From: an uncultured Polaribacter sp.
GTDB lineage: Bacteria; Bacteroidota; Bacteroidia; Flavobacteriales; Flavobacteriaceae
Length of the DNA stretch: 64,000 nt
Reading direction: 5' to 3'
Assembly: GCA_947497755.1 (NCBI GenBank)
Contig: CANMHT010000002.1
Location: 1-64,000, forward strand
The notes under the pieces were generated by a model. The model was not told where the DNA came from and ran no database searches. It worked only from the letters and a program-made list of their open reading frames with translations. Every line of letters starts with the position of its first letter. The stretch's first letter is position 1. A program made the position numbers and the translations under genes. Below, one piece after another: positions 7,605 through 14,175 of this stretch.

Positions 7605-8681
7605 TTGGTACAAGGAGATTATGTATACCAATACAAAGATCATTTAGGTAATGTGCGTTTATCATACTCAGACACTAACAATGATGGGGCTATTACTCCA
7701 GCCACAGAGATAATAGAAGAATCTAATTACTATCCCTTTGGTTTAAAACATAAAGGATATAATAATGTAACTTCGTCTCTTGGGAATAGCACGGCTCAGA
7801 AGTTTGGGTATAATGGAGTAGAATTAAATGAGAGTTTAGAATTGAATTTATATGAGATGGATTGGAGGGGATATGATGCTTCGTTAGGTAGATTTATGCA
7901 AATTGATAATCATGCTGAGACTTATATGGAATGGTCTACTTATCATTTTGCAGCTAACAATCCAATTTTTGTAGCTGACCCTGATGGGCAAGATTGGATA
8001 ATTACAATGAGTACAGATGATGACGGTAATACTACTTACAATATTACTATTAATGTAGCTATAATGAATTCTAGCGAGAGCAATTTTGATTCCAATAAAG
8101 TAATTGCTGCTGTTAAAAATCAATTTAATTCTGCGTTTGGAATATCAGAAAAAAATAAAGATGGTACTACCACCAATGTAAATATAACAACAAATGCTCG
8201 GTCAATAACTAATATTGATGAGTTGGGAAAATCGGAACATTTACTAGAAATAAAGAATGATAAAGATTTATCTGGAGCAGCTGGTATAGCTCCCTTTGGT
8301 GGATTAAGGCTTTATGTTAAAGCCTCAAGAGTGGCAGAAGCTGTGAATAGTGAAGATGAGTATAATACTATTGCTCATGAAATGGGACATACGGGAGGAT
8401 TGTATCATCCTGATGATTTTGGAACTACGTTCTTAGGTGTTAATTTTGGAGGAACTCCAAAAGACCAAAGACTGACATCTAAAGATGATAGAGATAACTT
8501 AATGTTTTCGGGCCTGAAAGCAACGGCTATTAACTGGGCAAAAGGAAAACAAAATCCAAAAATTAATTCTAATCAGGCTGGTACTTTATATAAAAAATAT
8601 CAAAGAAAAGAATTAAATAAGCAGAATAATTATTTTAATATACCATTTATAGGTAGAGTAAAAAGAAACCCAGGTTTATGA
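7605..8681 (+). CDS. displaced Rhs tip, cassette 5 (zinc metallopeptidase toxin)
   Basis: The only displaced cassette whose core is intact (YQYKDHLGNVRLSYSD) and lacks the 70-bp block. The start is doubtful: TTG at 7605 is the first candidate after an in-frame TGA, and there is no ATG. The core ends at DPDGQDW. The tip is a secreted-type metallopeptidase with TIAHEMGHTGGLYHP, the HExxHxxGxxH zinc motif of metzincins, and DNLMFSG downstream as the Met-turn. It probably cleaves proteins in the periplasm or on the cell surface of rivals, because its immunity protein is a lipoprotein. The TGA stop overlaps the next ATG (ATGA), so the pair is translationally coupled. Confidence 0.8.
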   Translation: MVQGDYVYQYKDHLGNVRLSYSDTNNDGAITPATEIIEESNYYPFGLKHKGYNNVTSSLGNSTAQKFGYNGVELNESLELNLYEMDWRGYDASLGRFMQIDNHAETYMEWSTYHFAANNPIFVADPDGQDWIITMSTDDDGNTTYNITINVAIMNSSESNFDSNKVIAAVKNQFNSAFGISEKNKDGTTTNVNITTNARSITNIDELGKSEHLLEIKNDKDLSGAAGIAPFGGLRLYVKASRVAEAVNSEDEYNTIAHEMGHTGGLYHPDDFGTTFLGVNFGGTPKDQRLTSKDDRDNLMFSGLKATAINWAKGKQNPKINSNQAGTLYKKYQRKELNKQNNYFNIPFIGRVKRNPGL

Positions 8682-9046
8682 AACATTTAATAAAAATCAG
8701 AATCGTTTTATTGTTTTCGGCTATTTTAACTTCATGTTATAAAAATAAAACTATTATATATCATAGTTCCAATTTTAATAAAGGTCAAAGCATTTTAATT
8801 GATATTGATGAAGGAAGTTTTATTTATAAGAAAAAGTTTAATCATATATTTAGTAAGGATGAGTATACTTTGGTAAAAAAATATAGTTCAGATAAAGATT
8901 CTCTTAAAATTCTTTTTAAGGTTGATGATAGAGACTCTATTTTTTTTATCCCAAATACTTCGGAAAAAATTCTATTACTATATGGGGAAGATGAAAAGTT
9001 ATATATGTATGATGAGAACGATACAAAGATTTGGATTAATTGGTAG
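8678..9046 (+). CDS. lipoprotein immunity protein for metallopeptidase tip 5
   Basis: A 122-residue protein. It starts with a lipoprotein signal peptide (MKHLIKIRIVLLFSAILTSC, lipobox LTSC), so the mature part is anchored outside the cytosol. It overlaps the tip gene by 4 bp. The exported location matches a toxin that works on extracytoplasmic proteins. No family recognised. The stop codon is followed by GGTAATGTCCTAAATTGG. Confidence 0.75.
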   Translation: MKHLIKIRIVLLFSAILTSCYKNKTIIYHSSNFNKGQSILIDIDEGSFIYKKKFNHIFSKDEYTLVKKYSSDKDSLKILFKVDDRDSIFFIPNTSEKILLLYGEDEKLYMYDENDTKIWINW

Positions 9047-9203
9047 TATCTCTAGGTAATGTCCTAAATTGGTACTTATCATTTTGATATAATTTTAAAT
9101 ATTAATAATGAGTAATTTAAATAGAGATACCGTTCTGAAAAGGACGGTGTTTTATATTCATTGAAACATTAAACATTTATTAGAGCTTATAAAAACCATA
9201 AAC

Positions 9204-9234
9204 AAAAGCACCATTATTATAATGGTGCTTTTTA
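9204..9234 (+). terminator. intrinsic terminator after cassette 5
   Basis: AAAAGCACCATT and AATGGTGCTTTTT form a strong hairpin with a T run. A weaker hairpin (ACCGTTC...GGACGGT, 9129-9148) lies just upstream. The 9047-9485 stretch otherwise holds only decayed sequence: an open run from about 9325 (RTDRVAKLDMFLGDLNALF) with no start codon or recognisable family. Confidence 0.75.
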
Positions 9235-9485
9235 TATTCAGTTATTTTAACCAAATCTTTTCTGCTTTTTCAAAATCTACTCATTGATGGGCTTTATCAA
9301 ATCCACGAGAGGGGGTACTACTAAATGACAATGAGATTTACCGCACAGATAGAGTTGCTAAACTTGATATGTTTCTTGGTGATTTGAATGCATTGTTTGT
9401 ACAGTATTTTGCTTTCATATTTTTCATCAGTGAACATTATATGATGTCTAGTGACTATGTGGATCATAGAGATATGGGGATGGAA

Positions 9486-9516
9486 CCCCGCTCCCGCACG
9501 AATCCTTTCGTGTGGT
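9486..9516 (+). repeat. REP-A palindrome (RAYT-type variant)
   Basis: CCCCGCTCCCGCAC followed by the hairpin CACGAATCCTTTCGTG. This loop variant is the same one that flanks the RAYT at 13.27 and 13.98 kb. Confidence 0.8.
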
Positions 9517-9531
9517 TGTATAAAGCATAAG

Positions 9532-9561
9532 CCACAAGCAGCAATGTTTGTGGTTTGTTTT
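9532..9561 (+). terminator. terminator-like hairpin upstream of cassette 6
   Basis: CCACAAGCAGCAATGTTTGTGG with a T-rich tail. Confidence 0.7.
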
Positions 9562-9651
9562 AGTTCATTGAAATCATGAAGTTATTTTAATGTAACTTCT
9601 ACTAGTGGTTTGGTACAAGGAGATTATGTATATCAATACAAAGATCATTTA

Positions 9652-9721
9652 GAGGGCGGAGCGTAAAGAAAAGGTATAGTATACCTTTTTAGTGAACGAG
9701 CCAGGTGGCGCTTGGGAAGGT
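9652..9721 (+). repeat. 70-bp palindromic core-interrupting block, copy 4
   Basis: Same block at the same core position. Its GTG (9692) reads only a short way, because five extra bases (AATAA within CTCAAATAAGATACC, about 9730-9736) shift the frame a few codons later. Confidence 0.85.
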
Positions 9722-9906
9722 TTGTCCTACTCAAATAAGATACCAACAATGATGGAGCTATTACTCCAGCTACAGAGATTATAGAAGAATCTAATTACTA
9801 TCCATTTGGTTTAAAACATAAAGGGTATAATAATATAACTAGTGGAGGGAATTCTGTAGCTCAGAAATTTAAGTACAATGGTATAGAATTAGAAGAGAAT
9901 ACTGGT

Positions 9907-10749
9907 TTGTATGAGATGGATGTTAGAATGTATGATCCAACAATTGGTAGGTTTAATGGAATTGATCCTGTAACACATTTTTCACAAGGTACAAGTGTGG
10001 CATTTGATAATAATCCAGTATTTTGGACGGATCCTAGTGGGGCTGATTCTCAAACTTTACAGGGTTTAATAAATCAAATGATACCAGGTATTAAATACAC
10101 AACGAATAATGATGGTACTTTTTCAGGTGTAGGTCATACAATTGGAACAAAAAATAATGAAACAGTTCATGTTGATACTAGTTATAAAATAATATCAACA
10201 GTTCTTTTTTTACCTGAAAAGAGTAAAGATGTAAGAGGAACTCAGGTTATTGAGACGACTATAAGTGTAACAAAAAGATATTATCAAGACAAGAAAATTA
10301 TAAAGCAAAATAAAACATTAATTTATAATACAATTCTTGATGATGATTTTAAAATTGTATCTACAACACTTTTAACAGATAAACGTACTGATATTTTTGG
10401 TGAAAGAGGGCTCGAAAAGACTTTATTATCCCCTATTTCATTAGATAATATTTCAATAAATGAATCTAAAGGTTATCACTTAAATTCAGTTAATAGAGTT
10501 GTGCTTATTGGAGATAAGTTTGAAATGTCTATAGTACCATTAGCAAGGAAAGAGTTTGATAGTGCAAATCAATTTTTTACAAAATCTCCTGCTCCATATA
10601 TTCTTGATAAAACTCTTAAGCATATCTTTCCATATTTGAATAAAATTGTTTCTCAAATACGGTTTATTTCACCAGATAAAGGAAGACTCATTTTTAGAGA
10701 AGGTTCTATGATTATTAATAAAAAAACAAAAAGAATAAAATTAGAATAA
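9907..10749 (+). CDS. displaced Rhs tip, cassette 6 (toxin of unknown type; core frameshifted upstream)
   Basis: The core continues from 9722 but carries a 5-bp insertion, so the frame is broken between the block's GTG and the tip. The first in-frame ATG is 9907, within the core (MYEMDVRMYDPTIGRFNG), so this start is probably not biological. The core class and the linker GLINQMIPGIKYTTNNDGTF to GHTIGTK are shared with cassette 4, after which the sequence diverges completely. The tip is about 200 residues, basic, with RFISPDKGRLIFREGSM near the end, which is strand-rich and plausibly a nuclease. Family not recognised. The tip frame is intact and could be rescued by recombination upstream of the lesion. 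Confidence 0.65.
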   Translation: MYEMDVRMYDPTIGRFNGIDPVTHFSQGTSVAFDNNPVFWTDPSGADSQTLQGLINQMIPGIKYTTNNDGTFSGVGHTIGTKNNETVHVDTSYKIISTVLFLPEKSKDVRGTQVIETTISVTKRYYQDKKIIKQNKTLIYNTILDDDFKIVSTTLLTDKRTDIFGERGLEKTLLSPISLDNISINESKGYHLNSVNRVVLIGDKFEMSIVPLARKEFDSANQFFTKSPAPYILDKTLKHIFPYLNKIVSQIRFISPDKGRLIFREGSMIINKKTKRIKLE

Positions 10750-11250
10750 ATGAAAACTACGTCAAAAGAAAAAAATCAAAAATTAGATTCTTATAAAGTA
10801 AGAAAAATTGTATTTAATAATGATGAACGTTTAAAATATGGTATTCCAGTTTTGGACTCCTTAAACTTTAGTAAAGGAAGATTAAAAAAATATGATTTTA
10901 TTTTTGAAAGGGATACAATTATTTTTAATAGAATTAATAAAATATCTTTTGATACTAAGCTAGGTATAATTTTGGATTATTATTATATTGGAAATGATAG
11001 TGTTTTGAGAATTCAAACTAGAATAAAAGAAGGAGTGTATCAAAAAGAATTACAAGCACTACTTTTGTACGGACAGAATAAAGCAAGATTCCCAGATTTT
11101 CAAGAACTTGAAGATATATGTATAAAAAATAAATTATTCTCTAAAAAGGATTCTCTCTTTTATGGATATAAGTTAAGAAACGGAAGATTTGAAATAAATT
11201 TTAAAAAACAGCTTAGCAATGGCCTTCCCTCAAAAAAAATAGATTATTAG
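10750..11250 (+). CDS. putative immunity protein for tip 6
   Basis: A 166-residue, Lys/Asp-rich protein without signal peptide. Its ATG follows the tip stop codon directly (TAAATG). Strand-rich (DFIFERDTIIFNRINKISFD, LRNGRFEINFKK). Family not recognised; the immunity role comes from position. It is followed by the GGTAATGTAGTAAATTAG post-immunity motif. Confidence 0.65.
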   Translation: MKTTSKEKNQKLDSYKVRKIVFNNDERLKYGIPVLDSLNFSKGRLKKYDFIFERDTIIFNRINKISFDTKLGIILDYYYIGNDSVLRIQTRIKEGVYQKELQALLLYGQNKARFPDFQELEDICIKNKLFSKKDSLFYGYKLRNGRFEINFKKQLSNGLPSKKIDY

Positions 11251-11284
11251 AAAGGGTAATGTAGTAAATTAGGTGATTAAAACC

Positions 11285-11336
11285 ACCCCGATGGCGCGGA
11301 TTTGCCCCCGCTCCCGCACAAAACCTTTCGTGTGGT
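11285..11336 (+). repeat. fused REP-B/REP-A junction
   Basis: A REP-B copy (CCCCGATGGCGCGGATTTGC, 11285-11305) is cut in the middle of its palindrome and joined directly to a REP-A copy (CCCCGCTCCCGCAC...CCTTTCGTGTGG, 11306-11336). This looks like one REP inserted into, or recombined with, another. Confidence 0.7.
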
Positions 11337-11386
11337 TGGTTAATTAAGAAGTAATAATTATAAATTATATGCTATCATGCTAAAAA

Positions 11387-11420
11387 CCCCCCGCTCCCGC
11401 ACGATTGTATCGTGTGTGGT
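11387..11420 (+). repeat. REP-A palindrome
   Basis: A second REP-A 50 bp downstream (CCCCCCGCTCCCGCAC with CACGATTGTATCGTG). Two REP-A copies in the same orientation therefore precede cassette 7. Confidence 0.8.
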
Positions 11421-11454
11421 AGTGTAATAGAAACTAATAAATATAAATTATAAG

Positions 11455-11484
11455 CCACAAGCAGCAATGTTTGTGGTTTGTTTT
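11455..11484 (+). terminator. terminator-like hairpin upstream of cassette 7
   Basis: CCACAAGCAGCAATGTTTGTGG with a T-rich tail. Confidence 0.7.
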
Positions 11485-11574
11485 AGTTCATTGAAATCAT
11501 GAAGTTTTTTTAATGTAACTTTTACTAGTGGAACTGTACAAGGAGATTATGTATACCAATACAAAGATCATTTT

Positions 11575-11644
11575 GAGGGCGGAGCGTAAAGAAAAGGTAT
11601 AGTATACCTTTTTAGTGAACGAGCCAGGTGGCGTTTGGGAAGGT
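11575..11644 (+). repeat. 70-bp palindromic core-interrupting block, copy 5
   Basis: Same block and position. After it the core has a 4-bp duplication (TTTGTTTGTCC), so its GTG reads out of frame and soon hits a stop. Confidence 0.85.
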
Positions 11645-11711
11645 TTGTTTGTCCTATTCAGATACTAACAATGATGGAGCTATTACCCCAGCTACTGAAA
11701 TTATAGAAGAA

Positions 11712-11764
11712 ATCGACGAAGAAGATTCGCCGAACACTAAACCCAATATTATTGGGTGAGGCAA
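11712..11764 (+). repeat. 53-bp second insertion in the cassette 7 core, palindrome plus GTG
   Basis: Inserted between the codons for IIEE and SNYYPFG, which are contiguous in every other cassette. It contains the perfect palindrome ACCCAATATTATTGGGT (11741-11757), whose last bases overlap a GTG (11756) that reads in frame into the core. The sequence is unrelated to the 70-bp block but has the same layout. Confidence 0.75.
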
Positions 11765-12685
11765 TCTAATTATTATCCCTTTGGTTTAAAACATAAAGGG
11801 TATAACGGTGTGACCAGTTCTAATGGTAATAGTATAGCTCAAAAGAAGTTATATAGTGGAAAAGAGTTTCAAGATGAGTTGGGGTTAAATTGGCATGATT
11901 ATGGTGCTAGGAATTATGATGCAAGTTTAGGGAGATGGTTTAGTATTGATAATAAAGCCGAATTATACGTAGGGCATTCAACTTATCATTATTCAGCTAA
12001 TAATCCTATTTATTTTAAAGATGTTGATGGTAATTATTATGTTGGAACTGATGGGAAAAGAGTTACAACTAGTATAGCTAAAGATGGTTCAATTAAGTTG
12101 AGTAGTAATGCTTCAACAGATTTAAAAAGAATGGCTAACCTAATAAATGCTAGTGGTAGTAAGACGGCTATATCTCAGTTTAATAAAGTAGGAAATAATG
12201 AAACTAGAGTTAATTTTCAGATTATTGATGAAGTAAATAATGAAAAAGACTTTGGAGATGGTGTTTGGGGTCTTCACCAAGCTCATGATAGAGATGGAAA
12301 TGCTCTAGCGTGGTTAGGAGATGGAAAAACAGGTAAGTTCAGTGGTAGACCGAAGTATAAAAAAGATTCTGACGGAAATACTATTTATGATGAAGCTACT
12401 ATTACATTATTTGCAGGAAACATTCAAGAATCTCTTGATAAAGCTGTTGAAAAAGGTAAAATTAAGAAAAGTCAAGTTAGCTTCTATAAGTTGATGTTAA
12501 TAGTTGCGGTAGTCGGTCATGAAGGAGAACATAATTTAAATTTAGCCGACATTCAAGCAATAATTACTAGATTGGATAATGATGATAGTAACGATAATAA
12601 TAGAGATGTAGAAGGAGAAGCTGATAAAATATTTGACCAAATTAGACAAGAAATTATAGATAAGTTTACTAAAAAAGAAGATTAA
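11756..12685 (+). CDS. displaced Rhs tip, cassette 7 (gluzincin-type metallopeptidase toxin)
   Basis: A GTG-started frame of 309 residues. The core ([43 protein letters not shown]) ends at FKDVDGNYY and is a class of its own. The tip carries VVGHEGEHNLN, an HExxH zinc motif, and 38 residues later DVEGEADKIFDQIRQE, whose Glu is a plausible third zinc ligand as in gluzincins. Upstream are GDGVWGLHQAHDRDG and WLGDGKTGKFSGRPKY. It is not closely similar to the cassette 5 peptidase. The partner gene encodes a lipoprotein, so the target is probably outside the cytosol. Confidence 0.75.
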   Translation: MRQSNYYPFGLKHKGYNGVTSSNGNSIAQKKLYSGKEFQDELGLNWHDYGARNYDASLGRWFSIDNKAELYVGHSTYHYSANNPIYFKDVDGNYYVGTDGKRVTTSIAKDGSIKLSSNASTDLKRMANLINASGSKTAISQFNKVGNNETRVNFQIIDEVNNEKDFGDGVWGLHQAHDRDGNALAWLGDGKTGKFSGRPKYKKDSDGNTIYDEATITLFAGNIQESLDKAVEKGKIKKSQVSFYKLMLIVAVVGHEGEHNLNLADIQAIITRLDNDDSNDNNRDVEGEADKIFDQIRQEIIDKFTKKED

Positions 12686-12690
12686 ATATT

Positions 12691-13212
12691 ATGAGAAATC
12701 AAGTTGTAATTTTTGCTATTTTACTATTTAGTTCATGTAAAACTAATAGCACTGATAATTATTTATTAAAAAATAATTTAGAAGATAATCTTATACAAGT
12801 TGCTACCATCCTCAATAACGATATACCTGATTATTGGTATAAGATTTCTATTGAGAAGGGATTCAATTTAAACTCTAATAAGAATGGAATTATTGGTTTA
12901 AATATTTATGATTTAAGTATTGGTAAAATAAATGATGGTAATTTTTTAAATAATCATGTATACCATATTTCACCAGTTAATTTCGAAAAATCTTACAGTT
13001 ATATTGTATTTGTGCTAGATAATAAAATCTACATATTCAAATCTATTAATTGTGATGGTAAAGGTGATGATTTTGGTGATATGATGAATTTTGCTAACTC
13101 GAAATTTTCGGAAAATATAAACCCAGAAATAATAGATAGACTTAATAACTATAGGGATTATGGTGAATACATAAAAGTTGATACAGCTACAACTTTAAAT
13201 TGTGAGTCTTAA
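12691..13212 (+). CDS. lipoprotein immunity protein for metallopeptidase tip 7
   Basis: A 173-residue protein with a lipoprotein signal (MRNQVVIFAILLFSSC, lipobox FSSC), 5 bp after tip 7. The mature part is mixed alpha/beta (YSYIVFVLDNKIYIFKSINC). Family not recognised. It repeats the logic of cassette 5: a metallopeptidase tip with an exported, membrane-anchored immunity protein. Confidence 0.7.
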   Translation: MRNQVVIFAILLFSSCKTNSTDNYLLKNNLEDNLIQVATILNNDIPDYWYKISIEKGFNLNSNKNGIIGLNIYDLSIGKINDGNFLNNHVYHISPVNFEKSYSYIVFVLDNKIYIFKSINCDGKGDDFGDMMNFANSKFSENINPEIIDRLNNYRDYGEYIKVDTATTLNCES

Positions 13213-13238
13213 TAATTCAATTTCTATTTAATTTTAAT

Positions 13239-13266
13239 AAAACCACCAATAAAGGGTGGTTTTTTC
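13239..13266 (+). terminator. intrinsic terminator after cassette 7
   Basis: AAAACCACC AATAAA GGGTGGTTTTTT hairpin with a T tract. It abuts the left REP-A copy of the RAYT element. Confidence 0.8.
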
Positions 13267-13297
13267 CCCCACTCCCGCATGAATCCTTTCGTGTGGT
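13266..13297 (+). repeat. REP-A palindrome, left flank of RAYT
   Basis: CCCCCACTCCCGCATGAATCC plus TTTCGTGTGG. This copy has two substitutions relative to consensus. Together with the inverted copy at 13967 it brackets the RAYT gene. A second terminator-like hairpin (AAACTACTTTAAGGAATTG then AAGTAGTTTTTTT, 13345-13378) lies between it and the gene. Confidence 0.8.
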
Positions 13298-13397
13298 TGG
13301 TTAATTAAGAAGTAATAATTATAAACTATATGCTTTCATATTAAAAACTACTTTAAGGAATTGAAGTAGTTTTTTTATTTTTAAAGGAAAATTAGTT

Positions 13398-13955
13398 ATG
13401 AGTAGGAATTATAAATTTTATAACCCTAAAGGGTTGTATTTTGTTAGTTTTGCAGTGGTAAACTGGTTAGATGTTTTTACAAGAAATGAGTATAAAGATA
13501 TCGTATTAGATAGTTTAAGTTATTGTCAGAAAGAAAAGGGTATGGAAATAATTGCTTGGTGTATAATGACCAACCATGTTCATATCATTTTTAGGAGTAT
13601 TGGAGGAGAGAAGCCAGAATTATTACTTGGAGATTTTAAACGTTTTACAAGTAAAGCCATAGTAAGATCTATAAAAGATAATATAAAAGAAAGTCGAAAA
13701 GAATATTTACTTGAGCAGTTTCAAAGAGCAGCAGAAAAATCTTCGAATGTAAAAAACTACCAATTTTGGAGACATGATAATCATCCAATAGAATTATGGA
13801 GCAATAAAGTGATTAATGAAAAAATAAATTATATTCATAACAATCCAGTAGAGTCAGGTTTGGTATTTAAAGCAGAAGATTATGTGTATAGTAGTGCAAT
13901 AGATTATTCTGGAGAGAGTGGTTTATTAGAAGATATTATTGTGTTTAACTTATAG
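13398..13955 (+). CDS. REP-associated tyrosine transposase (RAYT, Y1_Tnp)
   Basis: A 185-residue single-domain HUH transposase of the IS200/RAYT type. The N-terminus YNPKGLYFVSFAVVNWLDVF, then AWCIMTNHVHIIFR with the HxH metal motif, GDFKRFTSKAI, and FWRHDNHPIELWS followed by KINYIHNNPVESGL, which carries the likely catalytic Tyr. RAYTs are known to bind and process REP palindromes. REP-A copies flank this gene in inverted orientation and recur throughout the toxin array, so it is the likely source of those repeats. The frame is intact. No IS-like terminal repeats other than the REPs are seen. Confidence 0.93.
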   Translation: MSRNYKFYNPKGLYFVSFAVVNWLDVFTRNEYKDIVLDSLSYCQKEKGMEIIAWCIMTNHVHIIFRSIGGEKPELLLGDFKRFTSKAIVRSIKDNIKESRKEYLLEQFQRAAEKSSNVKNYQFWRHDNHPIELWSNKVINEKINYIHNNPVESGLVFKAEDYVYSSAIDYSGESGLLEDIIVFNL

Positions 13956-13966
13956 TAATAGTTTTT

Positions 13967-13996
13967 CACACGAAAGGATTCGTGCGGGAGCGGGGT
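13967..13996 (-). repeat. REP-A palindrome, right flank of RAYT (inverted)
   Basis: CACACGAAAGGATTCGTG followed by CGGGAGCGGGG, the reverse complement of the REP-A family and in opposite orientation to all other copies. The toxin-tail remnant begins immediately after it. Confidence 0.85.
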
Positions 13997-13997
13997 T

Positions 13998-14171
13998 TAC
14001 AGGCAAGCTCACGATAATGTTGTGCCACAATCAGGAAATATTTTTGAGCGTTTTTATAACTCAAGCGGTGTAGAAGTTTTTAGAGGCAATAGTAATTTTG
14101 TACCTGCTAAACTTCAATATACTACTGGTAGTCCTCGAAGAGTTTTCCATACAGTACCTAAAGAAAATTAA
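13998..14171 (+). pseudogene. truncated toxin tail of cassette 8
   Basis: An open frame with no start codon runs straight out of the inverted REP (YRQAHDNVVPQSGNIFERFY, NSSGVEVFRGNSNFVPAKLQ, then RRVFHTVPKEN) to a TAA at 14169-14171. The composition and the position, 4 bp before a lipoprotein gene, fit the last 57 residues of a toxin tip. Its core and most of the tip are absent; the break coincides with the REP/RAYT element. Confidence 0.65.
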
Positions 14172-14175
14172 GAAT

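Noticed and set aside
7884..8123. Minus-strand 79-codon ORF inside cassette 5
   Set aside because: It lies antisense to the conserved Rhs core and tip, with no family or promoter.
9235..9485. A gene in the gap before cassette 6
   Set aside because: The longest open stretch has no start codon and no recognisable family; probably decayed sequence.
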